A stretch of 64,000 nt of DNA from Erwinia sp. 198 (GTDB taxonomy: Bacteria; Pseudomonadota; Gammaproteobacteria; Enterobacterales; Enterobacteriaceae), in NCBI RefSeq assembly GCF_003937915.1, contig NZ_RHUM01000001.1:349587-413586 (forward strand), given 5' to 3'. The stretch's first letter is position 1. The number at the start of each line of letters is the position of its first letter. This document shows positions 9,267-18,929 of the stretch, one piece after another. The notes below the pieces were generated by a model. The model was not told the origin of the DNA and ran no database searches. It saw only the letters and a list, made by a program, of their open reading frames with translations. A program made the translations under genes and the position numbers.

Positions 9267-10441
9267 GCATGATCATCGCAGGCGGCGGGATGACGGGCGC
9301 GACGCTGGCGCTGGCTGTTTCCTGGCTGACCCAGGGCAGGCTGCCGGTGACGCTGGTCGAAGCGCAGGATCCGGCTTCAAGAACGCACCCCGGCTATGAC
9401 GGGCGGGCGATAGCGCTGGCGGAAGGCACCTGCCAGCAGCTGGCGGCGATCAACCTTTGGCCCGCGCTGAAAGCGTGCGCCACGCCGATCACCCACGTTC
9501 ACGTCAGCGATCGCGGGCACGCCAGCTTTGTGTCGCTGGCTGCGGAAGATTATGACATTCCCGCGCTGGGGCAGGTGGTTGAGCTGCACGATATCGGCCA
9601 GCGGCTGTTTAAGCTGCTGCAAAAAGCGCCGGGCGTACGCGTGGTCTGTCCGGCGAAGGTGGCGAAGGTGGAGCGGACGCCGCAGCAGGTCAGCGTGCTG
9701 CTGGATAATGACGAAACGCTGACGGCGCAGCTGCTGGTGGCCGCAGACGGTTCCCGCTCCGCGGTGGCCGCCTCCTGCGGCGTGCAGGTGGCTTCTGAGG
9801 ATTATCAGCAGGTTGCTGTTATTGCCAACGTTTCCACCGCACAGCCGCATCAGGGAAGGGCATTTGAACGCTTTACCGAAAATGGCCCGCTGGCGCTGCT
9901 GCCGATGTCCTCTGGTCGCAGTTCGCTGGTGTGGTGCCACCCGCTGGCGCAAAAAGCGCAGGTTGATAGCTGGGACGATCGGCAATTTTTAGACGAGCTG
10001 CAAAAAGCCTTTGGCTGGCGGCTGGGACGCTTTACCCAGGTCGGGCAGCGCTACAGCTATCCGCTGGCGCTGCTGTCCGCTTCGCAGCACGTTTCCCATC
10101 GGCTGGCGCTGGTTGGCAACGCGGCGCAAACGCTGCATCCGATTGCGGGCCAGGGGTTTAATTTAGGTATTCGGGACGTAATGTCGCTGGCGGAATCCGT
10201 GGCCGCCGCCTGGCGGGCGCAGCAGGATATCGGCAGCTACGGCGTGCTACAACAGTTTCAGCAGCGTCGCCAGCCGGATGCCGTTGCTACTATCGGGATA
10301 ACCGACAGTCTGGTCAGGCTGTTTGCTAACCGCTACACGCCGCTGGTGCTGGGGCGAAATCTGGGCCTGATGGTGATGGATTCGCTGCCGCTGGCGCGTA
10401 ATTTGCTGGCCGAGCGCACGTTAGGCTGGGTCGAGCGTTAA
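9263..10441 (+). CDS. ubiH: 2-octaprenyl-6-methoxyphenol hydroxylase UbiH
   Basis: FAD-dependent monooxygenase of aerobic ubiquinone synthesis. It has 392 residues. The N-terminal dinucleotide fold carries GGGMTG; a central AADGSRS segment and the C-terminal FAD motif GNAAQTLHPIAGQGFNLGIRD are present. The start ATG overlaps the pepP stop (ATGA), indicating translational coupling. ubiI follows after 13 bp and is a paralogue. Confidence 0.96.
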   Translation: MSMIIAGGGMTGATLALAVSWLTQGRLPVTLVEAQDPASRTHPGYDGRAIALAEGTCQQLAAINLWPALKACATPITHVHVSDRGHASFVSLAAEDYDIPALGQVVELHDIGQRLFKLLQKAPGVRVVCPAKVAKVERTPQQVSVLLDNDETLTAQLLVAADGSRSAVAASCGVQVASEDYQQVAVIANVSTAQPHQGRAFERFTENGPLALLPMSSGRSSLVWCHPLAQKAQVDSWDDRQFLDELQKAFGWRLGRFTQVGQRYSYPLALLSASQHVSHRLALVGNAAQTLHPIAGQGFNLGIRDVMSLAESVAAAWRAQQDIGSYGVLQQFQQRRQPDAVATIGITDSLVRLFANRYTPLVLGRNLGLMVMDSLPLARNLLAERTLGWVER

Positions 10442-10454
10442 GGAGAAAGCAGTG

Positions 10455-11654
10455 ATGCAAACTTATGATGTTATTGTCGCCGGTGGCGGAATGGTCGGCC
10501 TGGCCGTCGCCTGTGGCTTACAGGGCAGCGGCATGAAAATCGCCGTGCTGGAACGCGAAGCGCCGCAGGCGACGAACGACAGCGCGCCGGCGCTGCGCGT
10601 CTCCGCCATTAATGCCGCCAGCGAGCGCCTGCTGCAGCACCTTGATGTCTGGAGCGCCATTCAGGCCAACCGCGCCAGCGCCTATCACGGGATGGAAGTC
10701 TGGGATCGCGACAGCTTCGGCCGCATTGAATTCGATGACGCTCAGCAGGGCCTGGCGCATCTGGGCCACATTATTGAAAATCCGGTTATTCACCAGGCGC
10801 TGTGGCAAAAAGCCAGCGGATCACGGGATATCACGCTGATTTCGCCAGCGGAGCTGCAGCAGGTGGCGTTTGGCGATAACGAGGCTTTCGTCACGCTCAG
10901 CGACGGCACCATGATGACGGCGCGCCTGCTGGTGGCCGCCGACGGCGCCAACTCCTGGTTACGTAACAAGGCGGATATTCCGCTGGCGTTCTGGGATTAC
11001 GATCACCATGCGCTGGTGGCCAATATTCGTACCGAACAGCCGCACGACGCCGTTGCGCGCCAGGTGTTTCACGGCGAAGGCATTCTGGCATTTCTGCCGC
11101 TCAGCGATCCGCACCTCAGCTCAATTGTCTGGTCGCTGCCGCCGCAGGAAGCCACGCGTTTACAGTCAATGCCGGAAGAAGTCTTTAACCAGCAGCTGTC
11201 GGTCGCCTTCGATATGCGTCTGGGGCTTTGCAGGCTGGAAAGCGAGCGCAAGGCTTTCCCGCTGATGGGCCGCTATGCGCGCAATTTCGCGGCGCATCGT
11301 CTGGCACTGGTTGGCGACGCGGCGCATACCATTCATCCCCTGGCGGGGCAGGGCGTTAACCTGGGCTTTATGGATGCCGCCGAGCTGATCGGCGAGATCA
11401 AACGTCTGCATCAGCAGGGCAAAGATATTGGCCAGCACCTTTACCTGCGACGCTACGAGCGCAGCCGCAAGCACAGCGCGGCCGTGATGCTGGCAAGTAT
11501 GCAGGGCTTTCGCGAGCTGTTTAAAGGCAATAATCCCGCGAAGAAGCTGCTGCGTGATATCGGCCTGAGCCTGGCAGATAATTTGCCTTGCGTGAAGCCG
11601 CGTCTGTTAAAGCAGGCGATGGGCCTGCACGATCTGCCGGAGTGGCTGCGGTAA
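10455..11654 (+). CDS. ubiI: Ubiquinone hydroxylase UbiI (VisC)
   Basis: FAD monooxygenase that performs the C5 hydroxylation step of ubiquinone synthesis. It has 399 residues from ATG 10455; a GTG immediately upstream (10452) is also possible. AGGAGA at 10441-10446 serves either start. Motifs: GGGMVGLAVACGLQGSG at the N-terminus, AADGANSWLRNKADIPL in the middle, and GDAAHTIHPLAGQGVNLGFMDA at the C-terminus. It is very close to E. coli UbiI throughout. It is the last gene of the ygfB-pepP-ubiH-ubiI run and is followed by a hairpin. Confidence 0.96.
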   Translation: MQTYDVIVAGGGMVGLAVACGLQGSGMKIAVLEREAPQATNDSAPALRVSAINAASERLLQHLDVWSAIQANRASAYHGMEVWDRDSFGRIEFDDAQQGLAHLGHIIENPVIHQALWQKASGSRDITLISPAELQQVAFGDNEAFVTLSDGTMMTARLLVAADGANSWLRNKADIPLAFWDYDHHALVANIRTEQPHDAVARQVFHGEGILAFLPLSDPHLSSIVWSLPPQEATRLQSMPEEVFNQQLSVAFDMRLGLCRLESERKAFPLMGRYARNFAAHRLALVGDAAHTIHPLAGQGVNLGFMDAAELIGEIKRLHQQGKDIGQHLYLRRYERSRKHSAAVMLASMQGFRELFKGNNPAKKLLRDIGLSLADNLPCVKPRLLKQAMGLHDLPEWLR

Positions 11655-11661
11655 TAAATTG

Positions 11662-11697
11662 CAGCGTTCAGGCCCGACCTGAACGCTGGTTATTTTA
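11662..11697 (+). terminator. Terminator-like hairpin after ubiI
   Basis: An 11-bp stem (CAGCGTTCAGG 11662-11672 with CCTGAACGCTG 11678-11688) has a 5-base loop and is followed by GTTATTTTATC. The stem is strong and the T tract imperfect. It begins 7 bases after the stop codon. Confidence 0.7.
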
Positions 11698-12039
11698 TCC
11701 CACATCTGTCATTGTTTACCTCATATTTCCTTATCTTCCTTGCTTCAGTCTGAGAAATAATGCGGCAGGCACTTACCCGTCTGCAACCTGGTGCTTCTGC
11801 CACAATACGAAAAGAAAACACATCGGGGAGCGGTGCATGACCCGTAAATGTCATACGCAGAGAATTCCTGGTTTGCGCAGATAATACGACCGGCCCGGAC
11901 AAAATCAATCCCTTTTTTGATGATGGTCATAAGACTGCCTGATTTTGCTTTGCCGCTCTGGAAGTGTTTAAAGGAATTGTGTTAAGTCACTACGCAACAG
12001 GAGTAAAACGATAGTCGATGTAAACAAGGAGAGTAACTC
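11698..12039 (+). other. Gap between ubiI and the toxin-like gene
   Basis: About 340 bp with no supported gene; the short frames here lack ribosome sites. It contains the leader of the following gene, with AAGGAG at 12026-12031 and the first copy of the 14-bp repeat GATGTAAACAAGGA (12017-12030). Composition is AT-richer than the core genes on both sides. Confidence 0.5.
12017..12030 (+). repeat. 14-bp direct repeat, left copy
   Basis: GATGTAAACAAGGA, identical to 13212-13225. The left copy includes the Shine-Dalgarno region of the Tlde1-like gene. The two copies bracket the toxin, its partner and a degraded open stretch. Confidence 0.7.
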
Positions 12040-12408
12040 ATGGCATGGAATTACAATGTAATACTCAGTACCTTCAAACATAACGGTATATATAAGTTCA
12101 GTGCGCGTTACGCTGGCGCGCCGGGCTATAAGGATAATCCTGAGTATGAATGTCTGCGTGATAAAGGTCCATTACCGAGAGGGAAGTACAGGATTGTGGG
12201 CATACCGTTCACGCATAAAAAAGCAGGTGTGTTTACGCTAAGGCTGGAACCAGACAGGGGCAACAGCATGTGCAATCGCGAGGGTTTTTTAATTCATGGT
12301 GACAGCAAAAAGGCGCCCGGTACGGCATCAAATGGCTGCATTATACTGGCTCCCTGGTATCGTCAACAAATATGGGACAGCATGGACAAGGAGCTGATTG
12401 TTGAATGA
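12040..12408 (+). CDS. Tlde1-like L,D-transpeptidase-fold toxin (DUF2778)
   Basis: Predicted small peptidoglycan-targeting effector of 122 residues. Towards the C-terminus it carries His86 in FLIHGD and S97-N-G-C100, i.e. the His ... SxGC arrangement of L,D-transpeptidase-like domains, in the spacing I associate with DUF2778/Tlde1 type VI effectors. Tlde1 proteins swap D-amino acids or cut tetrapeptides in target periplasm. No signal peptide is visible, as expected for an effector delivered by a secretion system. ATG 12040 follows AAGGAG. The gene overlaps the next one by ATGA, a typical effector-immunity coupling. No type VI apparatus gene is in the window, so this would be an orphan effector. 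The family call is from motif reading and was not searched. Confidence 0.65.
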   Translation: MAWNYNVILSTFKHNGIYKFSARYAGAPGYKDNPEYECLRDKGPLPRGKYRIVGIPFTHKKAGVFTLRLEPDRGNSMCNREGFLIHGDSKKAPGTASNGCIILAPWYRQQIWDSMDKELIVE

Positions 12409-12830
12409 AGTATCTACTGTTATTTCTGTGCCTGACCGCATTCAGCTCTGTAGCTGTTATTGATAATAATTGCAAAGACCTGCACTCCGGAACTGCAATA
12501 GCCATGACAGATACAATGTCTGCTACTTTGAATATAGATAAAAATACGATAGCAAAGGAGGAAACTAAAACAGAGCTTATTTTTAACGAGCCTGTAAGTG
12601 ACATTCTTTCAGAACAATATGCTCTTGAAGTTTTAAAGAACGCCCAGAGTGAAAAAATACCCAAAGTAAAGGAGATCTTTTCCCAATACAATGCCAGGAA
12701 CCTGATAATTAAGTTCACATTCAAAGATATCAACAATAAAGAAGATATCTTTCTGGTTTCGGCTATCGCTAATGATTACGAATGCGACGTGAATTTTAAT
12801 GGTTTTATTACTGTTAAGCGTGAATTTTGA
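12405..12830 (+). CDS. Putative periplasmic immunity protein for the Tlde1-like toxin
   Basis: A 141-residue protein with an N-terminal signal peptide (KYLLLFLCLTAFSSVAV, residues 2-18) and therefore probably periplasmic. The rest is a small domain with two Cys (one soon after the signal, one in DYECDVNF near the C-terminus), which could form a disulphide. I do not recognise the family. The inference that it is immunity rests on the 4-bp ATGA overlap with the toxin-like gene, its export to the compartment where a peptidoglycan enzyme would act, its small size and its AT-rich codons. In Salmonella the Tldi1 partner of Tlde1 is also periplasmic. Confidence 0.55.
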   Translation: MKYLLLFLCLTAFSSVAVIDNNCKDLHSGTAIAMTDTMSATLNIDKNTIAKEETKTELIFNEPVSDILSEQYALEVLKNAQSEKIPKVKEIFSQYNARNLIIKFTFKDINNKEDIFLVSAIANDYECDVNFNGFITVKREF

Positions 12831-12912
12831 TTTTTGCTCCTTTGCCTCTTTGCCCCGGTGTAGGGGCTTGTTAATTTCCGCGCGTTACTTTCCGGACTGC
12901 GCACCAGCATGA

Positions 12913-13173
12913 TTTTTTTCGACCCTCGCATTCGTCACCAGTATCAAAAAAGGCACGGTAAGCCTGGCTGGCATAGGCTTAAATCCGAGGCCAGCGCAGC
13001 GCGTCTCCGCTATTAACGCTTCCCTGTCTACCGTAGAGTTGGAAGCAAAAAGGCCAGAGCGACATTCATACTTTGTAGATAGCACATGCAAAAAACGCCA
13101 GGTTGTAAGTAATACAGTAACTTTATGCACCAGCACACCTTTCATGCCTGATACTGAGTCTTTATGTTTTTAA
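12913..13173 (+). pseudogene. Possible remnant of a small gene
   Basis: A stop-free frame of 86 codons (TGA just before, TAA at 13171) with no ATG near its beginning. The translation looks protein-like in its middle and end (ELEAKRPERHSYFVDSTC, KKRQVVSNTVTLC), with spaced Cys. I recognise no family. It lies between the toxin/immunity pair and the right copy of the 14-bp repeat, so it may be the tail of a lost cargo or immunity gene. An ORF on the opposite strand over the same bases is no more convincing. Confidence 0.2.
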
Positions 13174-13211
13174 ATCACAGGTGAAGTACATCCTGAGCGC
13201 GCCATTCTTAA

Positions 13212-13225
13212 GATGTAAACAAGGA
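13212..13225 (+). repeat. 14-bp direct repeat, right copy
   Basis: GATGTAAACAAGGA, identical to 12017-12030. Here no start codon follows at a normal distance, so the Shine-Dalgarno-like sequence has lost, or never had, a gene. Confidence 0.65.
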
Positions 13226-13600
13226 AATTTCATCTGGTGCATCTTGATTGTGCAGCCTGCCCCAAACGGGCGCGTCGTTTGAGAAATTCTAATTTAGTGT
13301 GCTTCTTCGCATTACTTTTACTAATCATCAGGTTTAAGCCATAAAGCAGGTTTTTATCTTCAACGGGCTGATACCTTACTTTTATCCTGAGATTTTGGCT
13401 GCTTAATAACATATTTGCGTATTAACTGCGCAAAAAGTGGTGATTTTATCTGTCTGATTTCGCTGCCTGAGAACGCCGTCAAAAAAATCATACCCGTTTT
13501 AACTTATGGTTAACGCTGGATTTCGGTGGTAAGTTCGGAGCAAGGATATCGTTTGCGCCGGGCTGCCTGCCGACGCCGAACACTTTGCCTGAGGAAGAAG
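13226..13600 (+). promoter_or_regulatory. Upstream region of gcvTHP
   Basis: About 375 bp without a supported gene. In E. coli the gcv promoter region binds GcvA, Lrp, PurR and CRP over a long stretch, and an extended regulatory region is expected here too; I cannot mark individual sites with confidence. GAGGAAG (13591-13597) is the gcvT ribosome site. Confidence 0.4.
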
Positions 13601-14692
13601 ATGAAACAGACCCCTTTGTTCGAACAGCATCAGGCCTGCGGCGCGCGCATGGTGGATTTTCATGGCTGGATGATGCCGCTGCACTACGGTTCGCAGCTGG
13701 ATGAGCATCATACGGTTCGTAGCGATGCCGGCATGTTCGACGTGTCGCATATGACCATTGTCGATCTGCACGGCGTCCGCACCCGGGAATTTTTACGCTA
13801 CCTGCTGGCCAATGACGTCGCCAAACTGACCCAGACCGGCAAAGCGCTTTATACCGCTATGCTCAACGCCTCCGCTGGCGTAATTGACGATCTGATTGTT
13901 TACTTTATGACCGAAGAGTTTTTCCGGCTGGTGGTGAACTCAGCCACGCGGGAAAAAGATCTCGCCTGGATTGCCCAACATGCGGAAGGCTATGGCGTGA
14001 CGCTGACCGAGCGCGACGACCTGGCGCTGATCGCGGTGCAGGGGCCGCAGGCGCAGGCAAAAGCCCGTTCGCTGTTCGATGAGGCGCAGCGGGAGGCTGT
14101 AGCGGACATGAAGCCCTTCTTTGGCGTGCAGGCTGGCGAGTTGTTTATCGCTACCACAGGCTACACCGGCGAAGCCGGGTATGAAATCGCCTTGCCCAAC
14201 GAGCAGGCGGCGGATTTCTGGCAAAAGCTGCTGGCAGCGGGCGTGAAGCCTGCCGGTCTGGGCGCGCGCGATACCCTGCGCCTGGAAGCCGGCATGAATT
14301 TATACGGACAGGAAATGGACGAGGGCGTTTCGCCGCTGGCGGCCAATATGGGCTGGACGATCGGCTGGCAGCCTCAAGAGCGCGATTTTATCGGCCGCGA
14401 GGCGCTGGCGTCGCAGCGTGAAAAAGGCACCGGGCAGCTGGTCGGCCTGGTGATGACCGAGAAAGGCGTACTGCGCAACGGCTTACCGGTGCGCTTTACC
14501 GACGCGACCGGCAACCTGCAGGAAGGCGTTATCACCAGCGGCTCTTTCTCGCCAACTTTAGGCTACAGCATTGCGCTGGCTCGCGTTCCCGCAGGCATTG
14601 GCGAGCAGGCGATTGTGCAAATCCGCAACCGTGAAATGCCGGTTCGCGTGACCAAACCCGTTTTTGTACGTGCCGGTAAAGCGGTGGCGTGA
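13601..14692 (+). CDS. gcvT: Glycine cleavage T protein (aminomethyltransferase)
   Basis: Transfers the methylene unit from aminomethyl-lipoyl GcvH to tetrahydrofolate and releases ammonia. It has 363 residues against 364 in E. coli. Folate-binding features are intact: [19 protein letters not shown] and [11 protein letters not shown] at the N-terminus, [24 protein letters not shown] and [25 protein letters not shown] 13601 is preceded by GAGGAAGAAG and matches the family start; the frame is open 75 bases upstream. First gene of gcvT-gcvH-gcvP. Confidence 0.97.
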   Translation: MKQTPLFEQHQACGARMVDFHGWMMPLHYGSQLDEHHTVRSDAGMFDVSHMTIVDLHGVRTREFLRYLLANDVAKLTQTGKALYTAMLNASAGVIDDLIVYFMTEEFFRLVVNSATREKDLAWIAQHAEGYGVTLTERDDLALIAVQGPQAQAKARSLFDEAQREAVADMKPFFGVQAGELFIATTGYTGEAGYEIALPNEQAADFWQKLLAAGVKPAGLGARDTLRLEAGMNLYGQEMDEGVSPLAANMGWTIGWQPQERDFIGREALASQREKGTGQLVGLVMTEKGVLRNGLPVRFTDATGNLQEGVITSGSFSPTLGYSIALARVPAGIGEQAIVQIRNREMPVRVTKPVFVRAGKAVA

Positions 14693-14754
14693 AAGGCGCT
14701 TTCCGCGCTTCAGCTGCGGAAAACGACCCGGAATTATTTTAAGGAGATCAGGCG

Positions 14755-15141
14755 ATGAGCAATGTTCCAAACGAACTGAAATACCGTGAAAGCCATGAGT
14801 GGGTGCGTAAAGAAGAAGACGGCACCTATACCGTAGGCATCACCGCCCACGCGCAGGAGCTGCTGGGCGATATGGTGTTTGTCGATCTGCCCGAAGTGGG
14901 CAACACCTACAGCCAGGGCGAAGACTGCGCCGTAGCCGAGTCGGTAAAGGCCGCATCCGATATTTATGCGCCGGTCAGCGGGGAAATTGTCGAGGTTAAC
15001 GGCGCGCTGGAAAGCGAACCGGAACTGGTCAACAGCGATCCCTACAGCGATGGCTGGCTGTTCCGCATTAAGGCCAGCGACGAGTCCGAACTGGAATCGC
15101 TGATGGACGCGGACGCGTACAAAACCAGCATTGACGAATAG
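14755..15141 (+). CDS. gcvH: Glycine cleavage H protein
   Basis: Lipoyl carrier of the glycine cleavage system. It has 128 residues. The lipoylated lysine is Lys65 in ESVKAAS, at the usual position. AAGGAGAT lies just upstream of ATG 14755. It sits between gcvT and gcvP and shuttles the aminomethyl group from GcvP to GcvT. A short GC hairpin lies in the 113-bp gap before gcvP (near 15154-15179), without a good T tract. Confidence 0.98.
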   Translation: MSNVPNELKYRESHEWVRKEEDGTYTVGITAHAQELLGDMVFVDLPEVGNTYSQGEDCAVAESVKAASDIYAPVSGEIVEVNGALESEPELVNSDPYSDGWLFRIKASDESELESLMDADAYKTSIDE

Positions 15142-15254
15142 ACGGCGGCAGCGCGGGCCGTACTTTTACGGCCCGTCGTTTCGTCAGCGATTTATTAGCC
15201 CTCTCCGGAGCTCCGTCTCCTTAATGCCTTTGCCCGATGCAGGATTTACCGCTA

Positions 15255-18122
15255 ATGACTACTCTCAGCCAGCTTGAACATACCGGCGCTTTTATCGAAC
15301 GCCATATCGGCCCTTCGCCAGCGCAGCAGGAAGCGATGCTGAACGCGACAGGCGCCGCTTCCCTCAGCGAGTTGATTACCGCTATCGTCCCGGCTGATAT
15401 TCAGCTGCCCGGCGCGCCTGCCGTCGGCGATCCCCTGACCGAGCATCAGGCGCTGGCCGAGCTGAAAGCAATCGCCAGCCGCAACCTGCGTTATAAATCC
15501 TGTATCGGGATGGGCTACACGCCGGTGCTGACGCCGCCGGTTATTCTGCGCAATATGCTGGAAAATCCCGGCTGGTACACTGCCTACACGCCTTATCAGC
15601 CTGAAGTTTCTCAGGGCCGACTGGAAGCGCTGCTGAACTTCCAGCAGGTCACGCTGGATTTGACCGGCCTGGATATCGCCTCCGCTTCGCTGCTGGATGA
15701 AGCGACCGCCGCCGCCGAGGCGATGGCGATGGCGAAGCGCGTCAGCAAGCTAAAAAACGCCAACCGCTTCTTTGTGGCCGAAGATATTCATCCGCAAACG
15801 CTGGACGTGGTGCGGACGCGGGCGGAAACCTTTGGCTTTGAGGTGGTGGTCGATAAGGCGGCGCGCGTGCTGGATCATCAGGACGTGTTCGGCGTGCTGC
15901 TCCAGCAGGTCGGCACCACTGGCGAGGTACATGACTACACCTCGCTGATCCATGAGCTGAAGGCGCGGAAAGTGATAGTTAGCGTCGCTGCGGATTTTAT
16001 GTCGCTGGTGCTGCTGACCGCACCGGGAAAACAGGGCGCGGATATCGTGTTTGGCTCTGCGCAGCGTTTTGGCGTTCCGATGGGCTACGGCGGCCCTCAC
16101 GCAGCCTTCTTTGCCGCCCGCGACGAGTACAAGCGCTCAATGCCAGGGCGCATTATCGGCGTCTCGCGCGATGCGGCGGGCAACACGGCGCTTAGGATGG
16201 CGATGCAGACTCGCGAGCAGCATATTCGTCGTGAAAAGGCCAACTCCAATATCTGTACGTCACAGGTGCTGTTGGCCAATATCGCCAGCCTGTACGCGGT
16301 ATTCCACGGCCCGCACGGCCTGAAACGCATCGCCTCGCGCATTCATCGCCTGACGGATATTCTGGCTGCCGGGCTGCAAAAGGGCGGTATGACGCTGCGC
16401 CATCAGAGCTGGTTCGATACGCTGACCGTTGAAGTCACGGATAAAGCCGCGGTGCTGGATCGCGCGCTGAGTTTTGGCATCAATCTGCGCACCGATATCC
16501 ACAATGCGGTTGGCATCACCCAGGATGAAACCACGCAGCGGGAAGACGTGGCGGCGCTGTTCTCCGTGCTGCTGGGCGAAAATCACGGTCTGGATATCGA
16601 CGCGCTGGACAGCGCCGTGGTCGACAGCGCGTCCGTTCCCCCAGCGATGTTGCGCAAAGAGGCCATCCTGACGCATCCGGTCTTTAACCGCTACCACAGC
16701 GAAACCGAGATGATGCGCTATATGCACAGTCTGGAACGCAAGGATCTGGCGCTGAATCAGGCGATGATCCCGCTTGGCTCCTGCACCATGAAGCTGAACG
16801 CCGCCGCTGAGATGATCCCGATTACCTGGCCGGAATTCGCGGAGCTGCACCCGTTCTGTCCTGCCGATCAGGCCGCCGGCTATCTGCAGATGATAGGCCA
16901 GCTGTCGCAGTGGCTGGTGCAGCTGACCGGCTATGACGCGCTCTGTATGCAGCCTAACTCCGGCGCGCAGGGCGAGTATGCAGGCCTGCTGGCGATCCGC
17001 CGCTATCACGAAAGCCGTGGCGAAGCCGGACGTAATATCTGTCTGATCCCCGGCTCGGCGCACGGCACCAATCCGGCCTCGGCACAGATGGCGGGCATGG
17101 CGGTAGTCGTGGTTGCCTGCGACAAGCAGGGCAATATCGATCTGCACGACCTGCGGCAGAAAGCCGAACAGGCGGGCGAAGCGCTCTCCTGCATTATGGT
17201 GACCTATCCATCCACCCACGGCGTCTATGAAGAAACCATCCGCGAGGTTTGCCAGATCGTTCATCAGTATGGCGGCCAGGTTTACCTGGACGGCGCCAAC
17301 ATGAATGCCCAGGTCGGTATCACCACGCCTGGCTATATCGGCGCGGACGTCTCGCACCTTAACCTGCATAAAACCTTCTGTATTCCGCACGGCGGCGGTG
17401 GGCCAGGTATGGGACCAATTGGCGTAAAAGCCCATCTGGCGCCTTTTGTGCCGGGTCACAGCGTGGTGCAGATTGACGACATGCTGACGCGGCAGGGCGC
17501 GGTGTCCGCCGCGCCGTTCGGCAGCGCTTCTATTCTGCCAATCAGCTGGATGTATATCCGCATGATGGGCGCAGAAGGGCTGAAGCAGGCCAGTTCGGTA
17601 GCCATCCTCAACGCCAACTACATCGCCGCGCGCCTGAAATCGGCCTATCCGATCCTGTATGCCGGACGGGACGGTCGGGTAGCGCATGAGTGCATCCTGG
17701 ATATTCGTCCGCTGAAAGAGCAAACCGGCATCAGCGAGCTGGATATCGCCAAGCGACTGATTGACTATGGCTTCCATGCGCCGACCATGTCCTTTCCGGT
17801 GGCGGGAACGCTGATGGTGGAGCCGACGGAATCGGAAAGCAAAGGGGAGCTGGACCGCTTTATCGATGCCATGCTGGCTATCCGCATGGAGATCGACCGC
17901 GTGGCGGAAGGTGAGTGGCCAGCGGAAGATAACCCGTTAGTTAATGCGCCGCATACGCAAATGGAGCTGGTCGGCGAGTGGTCGCATCCCTACACGCGCG
18001 AGCTGGCGGTCTTCCCGGCAGGCAGTGCGAATAAATACTGGCCGACCGTCAAGCGGCTTGACGATGTTTATGGCGATCGAAATCTGTTCTGTTCCTGTTT
18101 GCCGATGAGCGAATATGAATAA
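15255..18122 (+). CDS. gcvP: Glycine dehydrogenase (decarboxylating) GcvP
   Basis: PLP enzyme that decarboxylates glycine and loads the aminomethyl group onto GcvH lipoate. It has 955 residues (E. coli 957). It has the two-half PLP fold: an inactive N-terminal half with QFxP-type ends and a C-terminal half with the PLP lysine, Lys706, in HLNLHKTFC, followed by the glycine-rich loop [11 protein letters not shown]. An in-frame ATG at 15237 precedes the chosen start, but ATG 15255 ([20 protein letters not shown]) matches the family and has AGGA upstream. Confidence 0.97.
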   Translation: MTTLSQLEHTGAFIERHIGPSPAQQEAMLNATGAASLSELITAIVPADIQLPGAPAVGDPLTEHQALAELKAIASRNLRYKSCIGMGYTPVLTPPVILRNMLENPGWYTAYTPYQPEVSQGRLEALLNFQQVTLDLTGLDIASASLLDEATAAAEAMAMAKRVSKLKNANRFFVAEDIHPQTLDVVRTRAETFGFEVVVDKAARVLDHQDVFGVLLQQVGTTGEVHDYTSLIHELKARKVIVSVAADFMSLVLLTAPGKQGADIVFGSAQRFGVPMGYGGPHAAFFAARDEYKRSMPGRIIGVSRDAAGNTALRMAMQTREQHIRREKANSNICTSQVLLANIASLYAVFHGPHGLKRIASRIHRLTDILAAGLQKGGMTLRHQSWFDTLTVEVTDKAAVLDRALSFGINLRTDIHNAVGITQDETTQREDVAALFSVLLGENHGLDIDALDSAVVDSASVPPAMLRKEAILTHPVFNRYHSETEMMRYMHSLERKDLALNQAMIPLGSCTMKLNAAAEMIPITWPEFAELHPFCPADQAAGYLQMIGQLSQWLVQLTGYDALCMQPNSGAQGEYAGLLAIRRYHESRGEAGRNICLIPGSAHGTNPASAQMAGMAVVVVACDKQGNIDLHDLRQKAEQAGEALSCIMVTYPSTHGVYEETIREVCQIVHQYGGQVYLDGANMNAQVGITTPGYIGADVSHLNLHKTFCIPHGGGGPGMGPIGVKAHLAPFVPGHSVVQIDDMLTRQGAVSAAPFGSASILPISWMYIRMMGAEGLKQASSVAILNANYIAARLKSAYPILYAGRDGRVAHECILDIRPLKEQTGISELDIAKRLIDYGFHAPTMSFPVAGTLMVEPTESESKGELDRFIDAMLAIRMEIDRVAEGEWPAEDNPLVNAPHTQMELVGEWSHPYTRELAVFPAGSANKYWPTVKRLDDVYGDRNLFCSCLPMSEYE

Positions 18123-18144
18123 AGCAGCATAGCGATACAGACTG

Positions 18145-18172
18145 AAGGGCACCCGGGTGCCCTTTATTTTTA
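18145..18172 (+). terminator. Rho-independent terminator of gcvTHP
   Basis: AAGGGCACC (18145-18153) pairs with GGTGCCCTT (18156-18164) and is followed by TATTTTTAT. It starts 22 bases after the gcvP stop. Confidence 0.8.
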
Positions 18173-18185
18173 TCGGGAGGCAAAA

Positions 18186-18929
18186 ATGAAAACGGCTTTG
18201 GTAACCGGCGGCAGCCGGGGAATTGGGCGAGCCACCGCGCTGCTGCTGGCGCGGCAGGGCTATCAGGTTGCGGTTAACTATCGTCAGCGTGAGGCGGCGG
18301 CGGCGGAAGTGGTGTCGCTTATTCAGCAACAAGGCGGAAAAGCGTTCAGCGTGCAGGCCGATATTGCTGATGAACAACAGGTAGTAGCGATGTTTCGCAG
18401 CCTTGATCAACAGGGCGCCGTGCTGAGTGCGTTGGTCAATAATGCCGGGATCCTGTTTCAGCAGGCCAGCGTGGCGCAGCTAAACGCCGAACGCATCAAT
18501 CGCATTTTCGCTACCAATGTCACCGGAACCTTTCTCTGCTGTCGCGAAGCGGTAAAGCGCATGAGTTTTCAGTATGGTGGGCAGGGGGGAGCAATCGTAA
18601 ACGTCTCTTCCGCCGCTGCCCGTAGCGGTGCACCGCACGAATATGTCGATTATGCCGCCTCTAAAGGGGCCGTAGATACGCTAACCAGAGGACTGGCGCT
18701 GGAAGTGGCGGCGCAGGGCATCCGGGTTAACGCGGTACGGCCGGGATTAATCTATACCGATATGCACGCCGACGGCGGCGAGGCGGATCGGGTCAATCGT
18801 ATTGCGCCGACGCTTCCCATGCAGCGCGGCGGCGAGCCGGATGAGATTGCCCGCGCCATTCTCTGGCTGCTTAGCGAAGCGGCTTCTTATGTCACCGGTA
18901 CCTTTATCGATGCCGCTGGCGGACGCTGA
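18186..18929 (+). CDS. ygfF: Short-chain dehydrogenase YgfF
   Basis: Classical SDR oxidoreductase of 247 residues, the E. coli YgfF length; its substrate is unknown. TGGSRGIG near residues 7-14 binds the nucleotide, NNAG lies near residue 88, and a Ser in NVSSAAARSG plus YxxxK in YAASKGA complete the catalytic set. It sits next to gcvP as in E. coli, beyond a terminator. GGGAGG precedes the ATG. The last 27 codons and the following sequence are partly duplicated in tandem immediately downstream. Confidence 0.9.
   Translation: MKTALVTGGSRGIGRATALLLARQGYQVAVNYRQREAAAAEVVSLIQQQGGKAFSVQADIADEQQVVAMFRSLDQQGAVLSALVNNAGILFQQASVAQLNAERINRIFATNVTGTFLCCREAVKRMSFQYGGQGGAIVNVSSAAARSGAPHEYVDYAASKGAVDTLTRGLALEVAAQGIRVNAVRPGLIYTDMHADGGEADRVNRIAPTLPMQRGGEPDEIARAILWLLSEAASYVTGTFIDAAGGR

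Noticed and set aside
12885..13145. 86-codon minus-strand frame
   Set aside because: Antisense to the other open stretch, with no ribosome site. Its similarity to a segment opposite ubiI is too short to count.
13230..13412. 60-codon minus-strand frame upstream of gcvT
   Set aside because: Lys/Arg-rich and somewhat protein-like, but there is no Shine-Dalgarno sequence and no homologue I recognise; it lies in the gcv regulatory region.
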